NCBI GenBank assembly: GCA_029237695.1
Contig: CM055265.1
Coordinates: forward strand, 115,108,067 to 115,172,066
DNA from: Conchocele bisecta
Taxonomy: Eukaryota; Mollusca; Bivalvia; Lucinida; Thyasiridae
DNA: 64,000 nt
Reading direction: 5' to 3'
Shown here: positions 10,936 to 22,704 of the stretch, piece after piece
Layout of the letters: each line of letters begins with the position of its first letter
Numbering within the stretch: the first letter of the stretch is position 1
Made by a program: the position numbers and the translations under genes
Notes under the pieces: model-generated
Database searches by the model: none
The model's input: only the letters and a program-made list of their open reading frames with translations
What the model was told of the DNA's origin: nothing

Positions 10936-11339
10936 AAGTGCGTGATCACGTGGTTATAATAACAACAACAGTGGCTGAAAGTGTTGAAATTTATCTTGCT
11001 CTCTCCAAAGTAAGTATTAGTTTTGATATTTTCCTTAATATAAAACGGATTTTGATGAAATATGGCGCAGCAAACGCGTCTTTATGAGCTGCATTTGGTC
11101 ATCCAGGGAGTTCGGCACAGACCTATGTCGTTTTTGCGAAGAATAGATTCTTCGCAAAAACAACAAAAAATTGGGCCAAAGTACAAAGACCACCAAATGC
11201 AGCTTAAGAAGACGCGTTTGATGTGTCATTTTTCATCAAAATCCGTTACGTAATAAGGACAATATGAAAGAATACGTACTTGAATCGGATGGATTCTGGA
11301 AGTTTCAGTACTTGTTGTTGTTGTTGATCATACACCTTG
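10936..11339. mobile_element. Family L fold-back MITE
   Basis: Ends AAGTGCGTGATCACGTGGTT and TTGTTGATCATACACCTT are inverted. An inner hairpin carries GCGTCTTTATGAGCTGCATT and AAATGCAGCTTAAGAAGACGC. Other copies: 16083-16444 and 17298-17543. The in-frame ORFs on it are shadows. Confidence 0.8.
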
Positions 11340-11379
11340 ACACATATATGTACAATGTTTAGTGGCTCTACCTTTCTTG

Positions 11380-11595
11380 TATATAGTTATTAGTATTCTC
11401 AGGGAAAAAAGAAGTGGTCATGGTTATCTTAATGTCAGGGCTGAATATTATTTTGTTCTATGTAAATATTCCGTTCTGATGTTGAGATCCCCCTCCCCAA
11501 TGCAGCAGGTTAAATACGGGATGGAACCCGTTGGCCCGGCCTTAAATGACCTTAGCTGCTGATAGGCCGTTAAACACCAAATATTGTTTAAACTA
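11380..11595 (+). mobile_element. SINE-like repeat I fragment
   Basis: AATGTCAGGGCTGAATATT, AATGCAGCAGGTTAAATACG and the 3' motif CTGATAGGCCGTTAAACACC are in order. The same order occurs at 17565-17925 and 40500-41125. No tRNA-type promoter could be assigned with confidence. Confidence 0.6.
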
Positions 11596-11726
11596 AACAC
11601 CAATATATCAATCAATTGAAAACAAGATACACATTTTTCAACTACATGTTTTTTAACCATTTGTAATGAACTAGTGGATAAGGTATCAAAGTGGCAATTG
11701 GAAGGTCGAAGGTTCGAAGTGTCTCT

Positions 11727-11861
11727 TAAGTATAATAATGTGTTTCTTAAGTATAATGTGTTTCTTAAGTATAATGTGTTTCTTAAGTATAATGTGTTTC
11801 TTAAGTATAAGTATAATGTGTTTCTTAAGTATAATGTGTTTCTTAAGTATAATGTGTTTCG
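11727..11861 (+). repeat. 18-bp tandem repeat
   Basis: TTAAGTATAATGTGTTTC is repeated seven or eight times with one short interruption. The period of six codons keeps both strands open, which explains the spurious ORFs here. Confidence 0.9.
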
Positions 11862-11935
11862 GCCTTTCAATGCATATGTGGTGGTGCCGTGTCTTTTATA
11901 GCTCAGTATACAACCGCCTGCGTTAATCTTGCCCA

Positions 11936-12180
11936 GGGGGGCGTTTCACTAAACTTCGTACGACTAAAATGTTTGTAAGTGCAAAATTATGATAGTCTGT
12001 AAATTTCACATTAACAATGTTTTCTTGTAAACAATTATTGGATTTACATTTATTGAGCATAGGCTGCATATGCAGCCTATGCTCAATACATGTAAATCCA
12101 TCAATTGAAATTTCCAGACGATCCTAAATTTGCACTTACGGACATTTTAGTCGTACGAAGTTTAGTGAAACGGACCCCTG
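11936..12180. mobile_element. Family B fold-back MITE
   Basis: Ends GGGGCGTTTCACTAAACTTC and GAAGTTTAGTGAAACGGACC are inverted. The full central palindrome GCATAGGCTGCATATGCAGC is present. Confidence 0.9.
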
Positions 12181-12541
12181 AACATCTATTGGCAATGCCA
12201 ACTCCCACTCAAGCAATTTGATTTGATCTGTACTGGAGCACAACACAGTGAAGCTGCTTGATTTCAAACACAATATTCCAGTATTTTGAATACATAAATT
12301 GACAAATATCGGATAGATTAACGCAGGCGGTAGTGCATGTACATATGTGTATACATGTATACATGTTGCGTTTCTCTGTTTGCTGTTGTTGTAGGTTATT
12401 TGATGTGTATGTATAAGTTATTGTTCACATATTGGAGTTTTAAGGAATTAAATGCGAGGGAGCGCTAGCAACCGCAGCATTTAGTTCCTGAAACATCCAA
12501 TACTTATAGTTTAGCCATGTGTACAATGCAATTTGTCACAT

Positions 12542-13929
12542 CCGATTATTGATTTTCCATTTCCTGTCGAACAGTTAATCATTAAATCTGGAAATAGGTA
12601 ACTTATTTAACGTTGCAATATGTGAAATAAGTGGAGCACAATGCTGCCCAGTGATTGGCTTAGAACGTAGGGTGAACTGTAAGTGGATATATGCACGAGT
12701 TCCGTAACTGCGTGCGATATTGCGCCACCTTAAGCTTAGGGGCGCATTATCGTTGCGCGGCGGAACGAGTGGCATATATATACATTGTATATCCATATAC
12801 AAATTAAATAACCTATTTTATTGTCTACGTACATCACTCGCAATTTATATACGTCTCAAAAATATACAAAATATAAGTAAATAAACAAATTAGTGGTGAT
12901 TTAGAAGGAACTATTTAGCGATTTGAAACGTAGTTCCGGCACTGACCAATATGAACGAGAAGTCACGAGACGTCAATATCGAAAAATATTGACGTATTCC
13001 GTTACATTGTGTTCCAATACTATGGATACAATAAAGTGTATACATGTATATTGCTTTTAGTCGTTCCCGATCTGCTAGACAAACATTATAGGAATGAATG
13101 GCCTTTTTGTGGAATTTATCGGGGTATAAACTTGGAAAAGTCGCGGGAATACTTGACGTAGGCCGGAAGTCCTTGTTCAGTATTCCCGCGACTTTTCCAA
13201 GTTCATATCCCCGATAAATTCCACAAAAAGGCCATTCGATTATTGATTTTCCATTTCCTGTCGAACAGTTAATCATTAAATCTGGAAATAGGTAACTTAT
13301 TTAACGTTGCAATATGTGAAATAAGTGGAGCACAATGCTGCCCAGTGATTGGCTTAGAACGTAGGGTGAACTGTAAGTGGATATATGCACGAGTTCCGTA
13401 ACTGCGTGCGATATTGCGCCACCTTAAGCTTAGGGGCGCATTATCGTTGCGCGGCGGAACGAGTGGCATATATATACATTGTATATCCATATACAAATTA
13501 AATAACCTATTTTATTGTCTACGTACATCACTCGCAATTTATATACGTCTCAAAAATATACAAAATATAAGTAAATAAACAAATTAGTGGTGATTTAGAA
13601 GGAACTATTTAGCGATTTGAAACGTAGTTCCGGCACTGACCAATATGAACGAGAAGTCACGAGACGTCAATATCGAAAAATATTGACGTATTCCGTTACA
13701 TTGTGTTCCAATACTATGGATACAATAAAGTGTATACATGTATATTGCTTTAGTCGTTCCCGATCTGCTAGACAAACATTATAGGAATGAATGGCCTTTT
13801 TGTGGAATTTATCGGGGTATAAACTTGGAAAAGTCGCGGGAATACTTGACGTAGGCCGGATGTCCTTGTTCAGTATTCCCGCGACTTTTCCAAGTTCATA
13901 TCCCCGATAAATTCCACAAAAAGGCCATT
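12542..13929 (+). repeat. 694-bp tandem duplication (two near-identical copies)
   Basis: 12542-13235 repeats at 13236-13929 with an offset of 694, dropping to 693 after a TT/-- type run difference near 13057/13750. GATTATTGATTTTCCATTTC starts both and AAAAAGGCCATTC ends both. Only a handful of differences were seen, so the event is recent. Each unit ends in a family C hairpin; part of the unit also recurs at 18290-18520. Confidence 0.9.
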
Positions 13930-14140
13930 CATTCCTTATAATTCCAACATTTGAAATAAATTCATCAAGAAAATGTGTTTATTTTCCGTTTTCTTAAGAA
14001 TTATTTTAACTGCGCCTGACGGTCACGGAAAGTAGTTCGGCATGGAGTTTACTGGGATATAAATTGTGGACGGAGACTTGCAACGGACCAATCAAATGTT
14101 AGGGAATTGTGTAAATATTTTTGTGCTGGAATTATATAAC
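13778..14140 (+). mobile_element. Family C hairpin MITE
   Basis: The stem starts ATTATAGGAATGAATGGCC. The downstream tail with CGGACCAATCAAATGTTAGG and TTTTTGTGCTGGAATTAT is complete here but missing from the first tandem unit (hairpin only, 13085-13235). Confidence 0.85.
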
Positions 14141-14234
14141 CATAATGATAATTATAATATAAATGACACACAGACAGACAAAATTGGAACTTGCAAAAAT
14201 AGCATTTGCTCATGTAGAGATAACACGGGGAAAT

Positions 14235-14490
14235 AAAAAAAAACCTGGTTTGGCCCTCACATACGTCGTTGGCATTATTGTATGTGGCAGTTGAATCTGG
14301 TTATACCCCTTATGTGAGTACTACGATTATTCGTAATCCTATTTTCGGGGAAGGAGCCAAGTGACTTTGGTGTGGTATGTACCTGGCTCCAGGTGAGGTT
14401 ATTATCTCAGGGCTGATTATATTTAAAAAAATTTCGATGTAAATATTCCGTTCTAATTTTGGGATGCACATTCAATGAATCAAACATTCC
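14235..14490 (+). mobile_element. SINE-like repeat I, 5' part
   Basis: It carries CCTGGTTTGGCCCTCACATA, GGCCAAG(T)GACTTTGGTG-type sequence and GTTATTATCTCAGGGCTGAT, then stops before the 3' motif. The region 14490-14935 shows no gene. Confidence 0.55.
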
Positions 14491-14939
14491 AAAAATATCT
14501 CCGATTTCTTTATGAATTCTTTATGAATTCTTTATGAATTCTTGTTTTTTCTAATACGTGTCTGTGAATGGAGAAATTGAGTTTATGTATGTTACGACTA
14601 GTGTAGACCCATGCCAGCCTGCGCATCCGCTCAGTCTGGCCATGGTTGGTACTGCTCGCCAGGCAGTCAGTTAAACACCCACCATGTTTCTAACAAACAG
14701 TACTGTTTTTCACTGTGTGCGTAAATGAGTGTATTACATGTAGAGGCTAGAATGGCCACAAAAGCCGTAAACTCGATTTCTTCAAGTCACAGCCACATAG
14801 TTCGGTTAAGGCTGTGAAACCACATTTGAATCTCAAAATACCAACAGCTGTGACTATACTGTTTCCTCGCCTGTTGTGAAATGCACAATCATGTCTCTTC
14901 GTTTTGTCAATAAAAATCGTTTGAGAAAAAACAATATCG

Positions 14940-15625
14940 CTAATTGCTTAATCCATCCATAGACCCGACGCCCACCCCTTTACAGGATGACATTAACTGT
15001 TGATAGGCCGTTAAACGCCAACAAACAAACAAAAAACCCTTTACAGTGGACATGCGGGATTTGATCTCGTTGGTGGGTGGTGGTCGGGCGAACGAGACGA
15101 CGGCGTAAATTAACGGTAGGGGTTCCTCCTTATAGGAATCACTATTTGCCTGGTTTGGCCCTCCGGTACGTTTTTGTCTTTGGCTTTTTTGATACATGAG
15201 AGTTGAATTGGGTTATTGCCCATTATAAAATTGGTAATATTATTACTGATCCTACTGCTTTTGGGAGGGGCCAAGTGATTCTGGTGTGGCGAGGACCTGG
15301 CATCAGATCAGGATTATTCTGATTTCAGGGCTGATTATATAGTTTTGTTATTGTAAATAATTTATTCAGTTCTGATTTTGGGATTTTCCCCCCATGTGTA
15401 CATGTACTTGAAAATGTACATGTACTTGTACAGGTAATATATGGAATTTAGTACTAAACCCATTGACCTTAGCTGTTAATACGCCTTTAGACACCAACAA
15501 AGAAACATACAAATTGATCTCGTTGACCCAGCCTAGGACTAATGTATGTATGGTCTCTGACCCTGCCTAAAATGATAGTAACTGTTGACAGGCCGTTAAA
15601 TACTATTAATAAATAAATATTAATC
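14940..15625 (+). mobile_element. Cluster of SINE-like repeat I copies
   Basis: A 3' fragment with GTTGATAGGCCGTTAAACGC lies at about 14980-15030. A longer copy at about 15140-15500 holds CCTGGTTTGGCCCTCCGGTA, GGGGCCAAGTGATTCTGGTG and a TGTACATGTACTTG run, and another 3' end lies at about 15575-15625. Confidence 0.6.
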
Positions 15626-15714
15626 ATCGGCGGATCCAGGCGGGGCGTGTCCGGCGAATGGCCCCTCTAAAATGTGTTGTTAACCCACCTATTTATGTGG
15701 AAAGAGCTGATTGC

Positions 15715-15850
15715 TTTTCTTATTTCTTCGCACAAGATGTATGTTGTTACCACTCAATTGAACCGTCTCGTCGAGACGGTTCAATTGAGTGGTAGACGGT
15801 TCAATTGAGTGGTAACAACATACAAGTATACTTTTGATGAGAAATGAGAA
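15715..15850. mobile_element. Family E palindrome with partly repeated arm
   Basis: TTGTTACCACTCAATTGAAC and its mirror flank TCTCGTCGAGA. A short piece (GACGGTTCAATTGAGTGGTA) is repeated twice on the right arm. Confidence 0.75.
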
Positions 15851-16082
15851 AATTGTATAAAAAAATATTTGAATTTTAGGAAAGTTGTAGTTGCAAACAC
15901 AAACTGTTGGAATCTACTCCAGACGGTACGTGAGTAGATTTCAAGAGCTACCGTTCGCAAACAGGAAAGTTGACGACCATGTATGTTTTATTTACAACTT
16001 AGAATCCACTCCCCCTCTAGATCTGAATCCTGGATCCGCCCCTGTTAATCAACTGCTGCGCAAACTTCCCTCTGCATCATCA

Positions 16083-16444
16083 AAGTGTATGATCACGTGG
16101 TACTAACAACAACAACAAGTACTGAAACTTCCAGAATCAATCTGGTTCAAAGTACGTATTCTTTTATATTGTCCTTATTACGTAACGGACTTTGATGAAA
16201 TATGGCGCATCACACGCGTATTGTTAAGCTGCATTAGGTCGTCACGGTATTTTCGCCCAAACGTCTGTGCCGAACTCCATGGACCACCAAATGCAGCTCA
16301 TGAAGACGCGTTTGCTGCGCCATGTTTCATCAAAATCAGTTTCATATTAAGGAAAATATCAAATAATACTTTCTTTGGAGTGGGCAAGATTTCAATACTT
16401 GCAGCCACTCTTGTTGTTGTTATAACCACGTGATCATGAACCTT
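16083..16444. mobile_element. Family L fold-back MITE
   Basis: AAGTGTATGATCACGTGGTA at the left is mirrored by ATAACCACGTGATCATG at the right. Inner arms include ACGGACTTTGATGAAATATG and TGAAACATGGCG-like sequence. Confidence 0.8.
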
Positions 16445-16702
16445 GGGGATATGTCAACCCAGCCATACATAGAACAATCTCACATGCACACAAGCGGTCA
16501 TAAATTTAAATATACCACCGAACAAAACAGGTAAGGTGGTAATTTAAGTTTCTAGTTTAAGATTCAGCACCATAATTCTACCTATTGAATAACAGTCGTA
16601 TTCAACCTGATACTTATATAAGGACCATTTACAGAATGATACTTATTAAATTCGTTGACTGATTTCATAAGAAACGAGGCATTATGAAATCATTGCCCTC
16701 GC

Positions 16703-17215
16703 TTAAAGGTACATGCCCACTCAGTGGGCACAAAATGTTCTTCATAGGAATTCAACACGTGTATAATTGTGTCGCTATTCCACCAGTTCTAAAATTTACG
16801 AGTGCCCGATATACAGATATAATCAGTTAGTAATATTTATTTCACTGATAGTGACTCGCGGTGGTATCAGTCTATTTTCATATGTAAATGAGGCATGCTA
16901 TTTTTTAATTATTTATTCTAATTAATTGTGTCACCTGGAAAAACAATACTTTCGATAGATTATAAAGTATGATCATCGCACATCTAAAAAATAAATACAG
17001 AGCATAAATAGTAATGTCCGATAACATATTAAGGAAACACAGTTATCGCCCTTGATTTCAGTGTGGAAATTTACGTCTGATATAAAATGTATAATAATAT
17101 CAATCAATACGTACGTGTGGTAATGGTGAATGAATGTTTATTTTGCCAGAAAATGTCTCAGACGATGTCTCGTATATAAACAACAGTTTGTGCACTGAGT
17201 GGGCATGTACCTTTA
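16703..17215. mobile_element. Family H MITE
   Basis: TTAAAGGTACATGCCCACTC starts it and GAGTGGGCATGTACCTTTAA ends it. This uninterrupted copy serves as the empty-site reference for the insertion at 2264-5130 (ATTTTTTAATTATTTATTCT). Confidence 0.85.
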
Positions 17216-17297
17216 ATAAATACAACGTTACGGTACCATTATTAAGAAATCATCACTCATTCAACACATATGGACACACTACCTTATATATAATACC

Positions 17298-17543
17298 AAG
17301 GTGCATGATCACGTGGTTACAACAACAACACCAATGTCTGAAAGTGTTGAAAGCTCGCCCACTCCAAACTAAGTATTATTTTATATTTTTGGTGAAGTTT
17401 GATGAAATATAGCCATATTTCATCAAAATCCGTTACATAATAAGCACACAATAAAATAATATGCACTTTGAATCGGAGGGCTTCTGGAAGTTTCAGTACT
17501 TGGTGTTGTTGTTGTTGTTGTAACCACGTGATCATACACCTTG
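17298..17543. mobile_element. Family L fold-back, short form
   Basis: AAGGTGCATGATCACGTGGT and CCACGTGATCATACACCTT are the ends. The inner hairpin of the longer copies is absent. Confidence 0.8.
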
Positions 17544-17564
17544 AATATATGTAGTGGTTGGTTG

Positions 17565-17925
17565 GGAGCATGCGATGGGTAATTTCACGATTGATCCTTA
17601 CCGGAATCCTGACCTTGTTTGGTACGTCTGTGGCATTCTAGTATCTGAGAGTTGAATCTGATTATATCCCTTATATGAGTAATATGAGTATTCCTAATCC
17701 TATTACTTTAAAGGAAAAGGTCCAAGTGACTTTGGTGTGATATGGACCTGGTTATTCTAATTTCAGGGCTGAATATATGTGTTGTTTTCGATCTAAATAT
17801 TCATTTCTGATTTTTGGATCCCACCCCCCCCCCCCCTTCCCAAATGCAGCAGGTTAAATATGGAATCGAACCAGTTGATCTTAGCTGTCGATAGGCCGTT
17901 AAACACAAATAAATCAAATCAAATA
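17565..17925 (+). mobile_element. SINE-like repeat I
   Basis: Ordered motifs are GAGCATGCGATGGGTAATTT, TTTGGTACGTCTGTGGCATT, AATTTCAGGGCTGAATATAT, a poly-C run, AATGCAGCAGGTTAAATATG and GTCGATAGGCCGTTAAACAC. Confidence 0.65.
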
Positions 17926-18289
17926 TATAGAGGTCCAGTCATAAAGTTCTCGGACTTTCTTAGTAAAATACAGTTTAATATAACTGCCATAAAGTTCATC
18001 TTTATATGACATTTAAATGTGGTAAAATAAAAGTGATTGAAAATAAATTAAAAAAACTTACACTTTTCGACAAACAGTAATGTGTAACTATAGCAACTAC
18101 GGAGCAGTATTAAAATCCAACGTTTCAAGAAATACATGCATTCCGAGTAACATACAGCGTAGTTGTGCGGAGTACATGGCACCGGACCGTAGTAACTCTA
18201 TTTCTGTTTACGCCATAGAAATGTTCTGACGATGCATTGGCCACGTTCTGATTCGTTGGAAAACAATATAACCTTTGTATTAGATACGT

Positions 18290-18520
18290 ACATCATTCGC
18301 AATTTATATGCGCTTCATAAATATACAAAATATAAATAAAATTAACAAAATAGTGGCTATTTAGAAGGAACTATTTTGCGATTTGAAACATAGTTCCGGC
18401 ACTGAACAATATGAACTGACGAGACGTCAATATGGAAAAATATTGACGACTTGCGTTCCATTGTGTTTCAATGGGAAACGAAAGTGCGTATATAATAAAG
18501 TATAAAACAACAGGTAACCA
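18290..18520 (+). repeat. Dispersed copy of part of the 694-bp duplicated unit
   Basis: TACATCATTCGCAATTTATA, TTTAGAAGGAACTATTTTGC and TAGTTCCGGCACTGAACAAT match 12830-13000, but with many differences. It predates the tandem duplication. Confidence 0.7.
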
Positions 18521-18740
18521 AGCATGCGCTAATCACAGCAATATGCAAGTGTCACTCCACCATCACTCAATAACATGACAGACGCCGAACGAACCTACGG
18601 ACGGACGAACGGACAAACAGCCTTGACGAAAACAATACACCCATTTCTTTAAATATACTGTCTAGCTGTTTCATGAAAACGTGTCCATAAATATCTGTTT
18701 AATTAGTGAGGTTGAACCTGTATGAAATAATGAATGACGC

Positions 18741-18894
18741 CTGGGCCCGGTTGTTCAAAACACCAGTTAGCTTAACGGACTGTTAAATCCTTAACTGAAT
18801 GGTTAAAATCTCTGTTAAAACAGAGATTTTAACCATTCAGTTAAGGATTTAACAGTCCGTTAAGCTAACGGATGTTTTGAGCAACCGGGCCCAG
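18741..18894. mobile_element. Family K near-perfect palindrome
   Basis: CTGGGCCCGGTTGTTCAAAA is mirrored by TTTTGAGCAACCGGGCCCAG. The stem runs through AAATCCTTAACTGAATGG to a centre at TCTCTGTTAAAACAGAGA, so about 150 bp folds into one hairpin. Confidence 0.9.
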
Positions 18895-19507
18895 ACAACT
18901 AACCATGGTCACGACGTGTGCAAACGTCCTCGGGATCCAATTGTCCGACAATGGCTCTGTACATGTAAATGTAGGTTACTATAAAGTTTTACTATATAAT
19001 TTTACCGAATCCCATCCAATAAGGCCAATCTCTCCAATTTTCACTATTCGTATGTATGCTGTGGGACCGACCTACTTGTACATGACGTGCAGTCATTCTG
19101 TACCGGTTATGCATGAATTAAACAATAGGTTCACTTACTCCTAATAAAAAATCCAACATCGTAATGTCGCCCAATATTGTTTACACTTTTTGGCCACGGA
19201 AACTCTGTTTACATGACATGACCAGGTTCAGTGTTTTCTTTTAAATGCTACAAATATTCTGAAAACTGGTTTTAAAGGCACCTCAAAATGTTCCTCAAGT
19301 GAAACTGGTTAGTAATGGATCAAACGTTGCAAGCAAGCTGTGTCTGTGACCGCAAAACACCCGCACTATTTGTTTTATACCGGACAACTTTTGCATACCC
19401 CTTGGCGTTTACCATTTATTATTCTCTAACCTGTAGGTAACACCGAAATATACCCCGTAATCGTGATTCTGTTTATTTTATACCCCACAATGCAACTTCG
19501 CTAATTT
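18895..19507. other. Gene-free stretch
   Basis: An ORF at 18905-19144 has no recognisable domain or splice context. TGTGGGACCGACCTACTTGT resembles text near 27220, so part of it is likely an old dispersed repeat. Confidence 0.4.
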
Positions 19508-19749
19508 GTGACTGTGACTGGAGAAATGGAGTTTTGCGATGCGTGACCAGTATCGCTCCTGCCTATATAGCACACACCTGTAGCCTTAAAACGATATACA
19601 TGTATATTGCTTGTTTGAAGCATTACGGGTGTTTGATTGATGAAATGGCGAACAGTGCAGATCCTGATCAGACTGTGCGGATGCACAGTCTGATCTGGAT
19701 CTGCACTGGTAGCAAAAACCATACGCCCAATTTATCCAGTCACAGCCAC
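19508..19749. mobile_element. Fold-back element with GTGCAGATCCTGATCAGACT core
   Basis: Ends GTGACTGTGACTGGAGAAAT and ATCCAGTCACAGCCAC are inverted. The core hairpin GTGCAGATCCTGATCAGACT faces AGTCTGATCTGGATCTGCAC. Fragments recur near 34960-35070 and 45815-45985. Confidence 0.75.
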
Positions 19750-20032
19750 TGGTATGCACACAACAAAAGCAATAAAGTCTTATTTATCCTCGTGAATAAT
19801 AGAATATGTCAAATTGTCATCGGTGTCGCTGGATTATCCAATTTCGAATAATTGCCCCAAAGTGACGAGACTTGAATTTGAATTACAATTAATTCGTGGG
19901 TATCTTCAACAATCGAGATTTAATTCCAAATCGAGACTCAGGTGAGGAAATGAATGTTACAACGTATACGTATTCATCGGCCAGCGCATCCGCTAGCCAA
20001 ATTTCGACACTCGTATATATGTACCAGATATT

Positions 20033-20549
20033 GAAGCGACCTGGTGTCAATGCTAAAATATATTTATCTCCTAATTAGGAGATACTAGGTTCTAATTAGG
20101 AGATAGTAACTCCTAATTGTGACATGGTATCTCCTAATTAGTACTTACTATCTCCTATTTAGGAGTTAGTATCTCATAATTATGACTAACTATCTCATAA
20201 TTAGGAGTTAGTATTTCCTAATTAGGAGTTGGAATCTCCTAATTAGGAGATAAAATATTGTTTGGCATGGACACATATAGTAATTCATAACTTGGAAATA
20301 GTAAGTCCTAATTAGGAGATACTATCTCATAATTAGGAGATACTAACTCATAATTAGGAGATACTGACTCTTAATTAGGAGATAGTAATTCCTAATTCGG
20401 AGATATTAACTCCTAATTAGGAGATAGCAATTCCTAATCAGGAGATACATGTAGTAAGTCCGAATTCGGAGATACTAACTCATAACTAAGAGATACTAAC
20501 TCCTAATTAGGAGATAAAACGTATTTTAGCATTGGCACCAGGACGCTTC
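20033..20549. mobile_element. Family N fold-back with palindromic tandem interior
   Basis: Ends GAAGCGACCTGGTGTCAATG and CATTGGCACCAGGACGCTTC are inverted. The inside is about 20 units of TAATTAGGAGATACTAACTC-like repeat; each unit contains the palindrome CTCCTAATTAGGAG. Confidence 0.85.
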
Positions 20550-20559
20550 CATAACCAGG

Positions 20560-22085
20560 CACTAAACTGCCCACAAATGTCACAAGCCCCCAACAACAAA
20601 GACAACACTGCCAGTTGGACGCAAATGCTATAAGCCTCATTGAATATAAGTTCTCAAATCGATATCAGGAACTAGACTGCCCATAAACGTAATAAGCCCA
20701 AGGCAAACAGTGCAATAATTCCCATTGGTCACACATACTATAAGCCAAAGTACACCAATCAGATATCAAATGTCATAAGGCCCAGACTACAAGCGCAATA
20801 ATCCCCATTGGCCACTATAAGCCAAGCATCTCCACTCATTTATCAGGAATTAAAGTATGCACTAGTCCCATAAAACCTAGACTAAAAGTCAAATGACCCG
20901 CTTTGGCCACAAATATCATAAGCCACATTTCTCCATTCTGACATCAGGTACTAAATTGCCCACAAATAGCATAATCCCCAGACAACAAGTGCAATAATCC
21001 CCATTGCCCCCAAATGATATAAGCCACATTTACGAACTCACATATCAGGAACTGGGGGCCCTTTCACTAAACTTCGTACGACTAAAATGTTCGTAAGTGC
21101 AAAATTATGATAGTCCGTAAATGTCACATTAACTTTGTTGTCTTGTAAACGATTATTGGATTTACATTTATCAAGCATAGGCTGCATATGCAGCATATGC
21201 TCAATCAATGTAAATTCATCAATTGAAATTTCCAGACGATCCTAAAGTTGCCCTTACGAACATTTTAGTCGTACGAAGTTTAATGAAACGATCCCCTGGA
21301 CTGCCCAATATTTTCATAAGCCACATACTACACGTGCAAGAATCCTGATTGGTTACAAATGTCATAAGCCAAATTTCTCCAGTCAGATATCATAGACTAG
21401 ACTGGCCACAAATGTCGTAAGCCCCAGCTCCCGAAAATGCTATAAGTCAAACTGCGTCTGTAAAATATCAGCACCTAGCCTGCCCATAAACGTCATAAGT
21501 CCCAGGAAACCAGTGTAATAATCGCCATTGGCCACAAATGTCATAAGCCACATTTCTGCAGTCATACACCGGGTACTACACCGCCCACATATGTCATAAG
21601 ACCCAGACAACAACTTCAATAATATGTAGTGGCCGTAAATGCTATAAGCCAAATTGCTTCAGTAAAATGTCAGGAACTAGACTGTCCACCAATGTCATAA
21701 GGCCCAGTCATAAGCCCCAGAAAAAGGTGCAATAATTCCATATTGGTCACAAATGCCATAAGCCAAATTTCTCAACTCAGATATAAGAAACTAGACTTCC
21801 TACTACACGTGCAATAATCCCGATTGACCACATTTCTCCTGTCATATATCACGAACTAGACTTCCAACAAATTCCATAAGGCCAGGACTAAAGATGCAAT
21901 AGACCCAAAGTGTCCTCAAATGCCGTAAGCCAACTTTCTCCAGTTATATATCAGGAACTAAACTGCCCATAAATGTCATAAGCCCCAAACTACAATTGAA
22001 ACAATCTACATCAAATGTCATAAGCCACATTTCTCCAGTCAGACACCAAGTACTAAACTGCCCACACATACCATAATAAGCCATA
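20560..22085 (+). repeat. Degenerate satellite of about 105-bp units
   Basis: Recurring blocks are CATAAGCCACATTTCTCCAG, TATCAGGAACTAGACTGCCC, ACAAATGTCATAAGCCC and GTGCAATAATCCCCATTGG. They repeat about twelve times with high divergence. A family B MITE at 21053-21297 interrupts the array. Confidence 0.8.
21053..21297. mobile_element. Family B fold-back MITE inside the 105-bp satellite
   Basis: It runs GGGGGCCCTTTCACTAAACT to AGTTTAATGAAACGATCCCC, with satellite sequence on both sides. Confidence 0.85.
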
Positions 22086-22132
22086 TGCTCATCCGGTAAC
22101 ATATTTTACAGATTTACTACGTAAGAATTAAA

Positions 22133-22200
22133 GTGGAACCTCTCTAAACCGGACACCCTGGGGACCCCCAGGGTGTTCGTTTTATAGAGGTTACACTGTA
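22133..22200. mobile_element. Short palindrome, CCGGACACCCTGG type
   Basis: GGAACCTCTCTAAACCGGAC and its mirror GTTCGTTTTATAGAGGTTAC enclose ACCCTGGGGACCCCCAGGGT. A better copy lies at 24700-24768. Confidence 0.75.
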
Positions 22201-22453
22201 CAAACTGTACAAACTTGCATTCTGTTCCAACGGGTTACTCCCAGCCCAGTGGTATATACGATGTAGAACAAACCCTCCTGTCCAGAGATCTAGACGGTCA
22301 TAAAAATACCTCTGAACAAATGCCCAGTAATTCAAGCCTCGATTTTAAGATTCAACACCATAATAATATTACCTATCAACAGTCGTATTCCATTATGTAC
22401 TATTTTATATCAACCATACCGACCATAAAAACAACAAATGCCAAGAGTAGATC

Positions 22454-22704
22454 CAGGGGCCCGTTTCACTAAACTTCGTACGATAAAAAAGTTTGTAAGT
22501 GCAAAATTAGGATAGTCTGTAAATGTTGCATTAACAATATTTTCTTGTAAAAAAATTATTGGATTTACATTTATTGAGCATAGGCTGCATATGCAGCCAA
22601 TGCTCAATAAATGTTAATCCATCACTTGAAATTTCCAGACGATCCTAAATTTGCACTTACGAACATTTTAGTCGCACGGGGTTTAGTGAAAGTCAACGGC
22701 CCCC
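22454..22704. mobile_element. Family B fold-back MITE
   Basis: GGGGCCCGTTTCACTAAACT starts it. The right end is altered (GGTTTAGTGAAAGTCAACGG), so that terminal repeat has decayed. Confidence 0.85.

Noticed and set aside
11448..11870. 140-residue reverse ORF with RNTLYL repeats
   Set aside because: Produced by the 18-bp tandem repeat plus a SINE-like sequence.
20063..20516. CRISPR-like regular repeats
   Set aside because: Units are contiguous, without unique spacers, inside a fold-back element in a eukaryotic genome.
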